DNA of 16,434 bases from CAYZUC01 sp964481705. GTDB taxonomy: Bacteria > Bacillota > Clostridia > Lachnospirales > Lachnospiraceae. Positions 15,518 to 16,434 of this stretch are shown here, in pieces. A program made the position numbers and the translations under genes. The notes under the pieces were generated by a model that saw only the letters and a list, made by a program, of their open reading frames with translations, was not told the DNA's origin and made no database searches. Numbering within the stretch: the first letter of the stretch is position 1; each line of letters begins with the position of its first letter. The DNA lies in assembly GCA_964481705.1 (NCBI GenBank), contig CAYZUC010000063.1, positions 1 to 16,434 of the forward strand. The letters are read 5' to 3'.

Positions 15518-16434
15518 TTATTCATTAATTCTATCTACTCTTTCTATCTTCATCTCAACATTATAAGTATACAAACACTTCTCACCTGCTCCCCCAATTG
15601 GAAAATCATTTAAATACTTCTTAGGAATATAGATACCACATCTGTTATTATCAAACAGAAAAAAATTCTCAAACTTTTCCCCCAAGGCTTCATGAATAGC
15701 ATCGACTGTTTCCTCACAGACTACTGCCCCGCCCCCTGTTATATCCTTACAATCATGCCACACAATGAACGAATTCTCATTAGCATTATTTAATACATTA
15801 ATTGTATCGCAATAAATTGATGAATAACTATGGTCACCGTCTATAAAATAAAGACCAATATCTTTGTTACACAACATCGTCCAATCAAAATACCTTGCGT
15901 CTTCAAAGTAACAATGTACATTTTTCTTTTCAATTAACCATCCTGAGAAATTTGTTAGTCCATCCTTCTCCATCTGTCCTTTATCACTGGTAGGAGGCAA
16001 TGTGATGCAATAAACATTTGAACATAAATCTGAAACATTCTTAATACTTTCTCCAATATACGATCCTATCTCTAAATAACTATTAATTGCATATCTCTTA
16101 ACTAAATAACGTAAGAGAGCATAATCCAAAACTCCTGAGCCGCCTCCAATAAAAGTTATATTTCTTAAATCAATATTATCACTGCCTGACTCCAACAGTC
16201 TTCCAATACTTATCGTCTTATTTGCCATCTTTTGCAACAGTTTTACATTTCCTTCATCTACAATCACTCTGTTTGTTAAGCCTCTTTTAGATAGCGCTTC
16301 CTCTATTTCGTAAAAAAAAGAATAATTGCTCAACAATACATAGTTTTCACTATTTGCTTCGACAAAGTCAAGTGAATAGATTGGAAGGTTCAATAATCTC
16401 TTTCCAATTACATCCACATTTCTATCCACAAATC
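15518..16434 (-). CDS. SAM-dependent methyltransferase with N-terminal Rossmann-like module, 5' partial
   Basis: At least 304 residues are visible; the frame stays open to the window edge, so the true start is probably outside. A GTG at 16429 is possible but has no visible ribosome binding site. Counting from that GTG, residues about 110-240 resemble a class I methyltransferase (Methyltransf_24-like): SYLEIGSYIGES (117-128) as motif I, LYFIDGDHSY (193-202), and IVWHDC (222-227), where the Asp/His residues may bind a metal. The first about 70 residues resemble the end of the Rossmann-like module fused to the GT8 protein, including LPIYS and FFYEIEEALSKRG. The protein may therefore be a fusion of a sugar-linked Rossmann module and a methyltransferase. 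The substrate is unknown. Confidence 0.7.
   Translation of the reverse strand, partial: FVDRNVDVIGKRLLNLPIYSLDFVEANSENYVLLSNYSFFYEIEEALSKRGLTNRVIVDEGNVKLLQKMANKTISIGRLLESGSDNIDLRNITFIGGGSGVLDYALLRYLVKRYAINSYLEIGSYIGESIKNVSDLCSNVYCITLPPTSDKGQMEKDGLTNFSGWLIEKKNVHCYFEDARYFDWTMLCNKDIGLYFIDGDHSYSSIYCDTINVLNNANENSFIVWHDCKDITGGGAVVCEETVDAIHEALGEKFENFFLFDNNRCGIYIPKKYLNDFPIGGAGEKCLYTYNVEMKIERVDRINE

Overview
This AT-rich window looks like a chromosomal accessory region from a low-GC Gram-positive anaerobe, most likely a Clostridia/Lachnospiraceae-type bacterium. The grounds are strong GGAGG-type ribosome binding sites, AGA-rich codon use, frequent TTG/GTG starts and the protein families present. The taxon is inferred, not proven. 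All fourteen intact or nearly intact genes lie on the minus strand, so transcription runs from right (16434) to left (692). Gaps are at most about 60 bp, and several stop/start pairs overlap or abut. I see no internal promoter or terminator, so this is probably one long operon whose promoter lies beyond the right edge.

Layout in transcription order. (a) 16434-12821, noticeably AT-richer: a methyltransferase with an N-terminal Rossmann-like module (cut by the window edge), a TIGR04372-type putative glycosyltransferase, and a GT8-type glycosyltransferase with a Rossmann-like module at its C-terminus. (b) 12748-10584: two adjacent, paralogous radical SAM enzymes. (c) 10570-8829: a transketolase split into two subunits with an ATGA overlap. 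(d) 8802-7643: a small SAM methyltransferase and a WbuC-type cupin. (e) 7641-4950: a PseC-like sugar aminotransferase, a third radical SAM/SPASM enzyme and a small sugar N-formyltransferase. (f) 4950-2409: a fused cytidylyltransferase-PfkB kinase (reverse domain order to HldE) and an NAD-dependent sugar epimerase. (g) 2377-692: a DUF115/MAF-type protein of the family linked to flagellin glycosylation. A stem-loop at 620-663 follows as a possible terminator. Positions 1-619 hold a decayed transposase fragment and other degenerate sequence, marking the operon's downstream boundary.

Read together, the genes point to a surface glycan, possibly a flagellin glycan, containing one or more unusual sugars. 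The transketolase pair could supply a ketose phosphate. The kinase/cytidylyltransferase could phosphorylate and CDP-activate a sugar or polyol. The aminotransferase and formyltransferase could make an N-formyl amino sugar. Three radical SAM enzymes, two methyltransferases and the epimerase could tailor it, and the two glycosyltransferases plus the DUF115 protein could transfer it. No flagellin, flippase, polymerase or complete pseudaminate pathway is in the window. The individual family calls are strong; the assembled pathway is inference.
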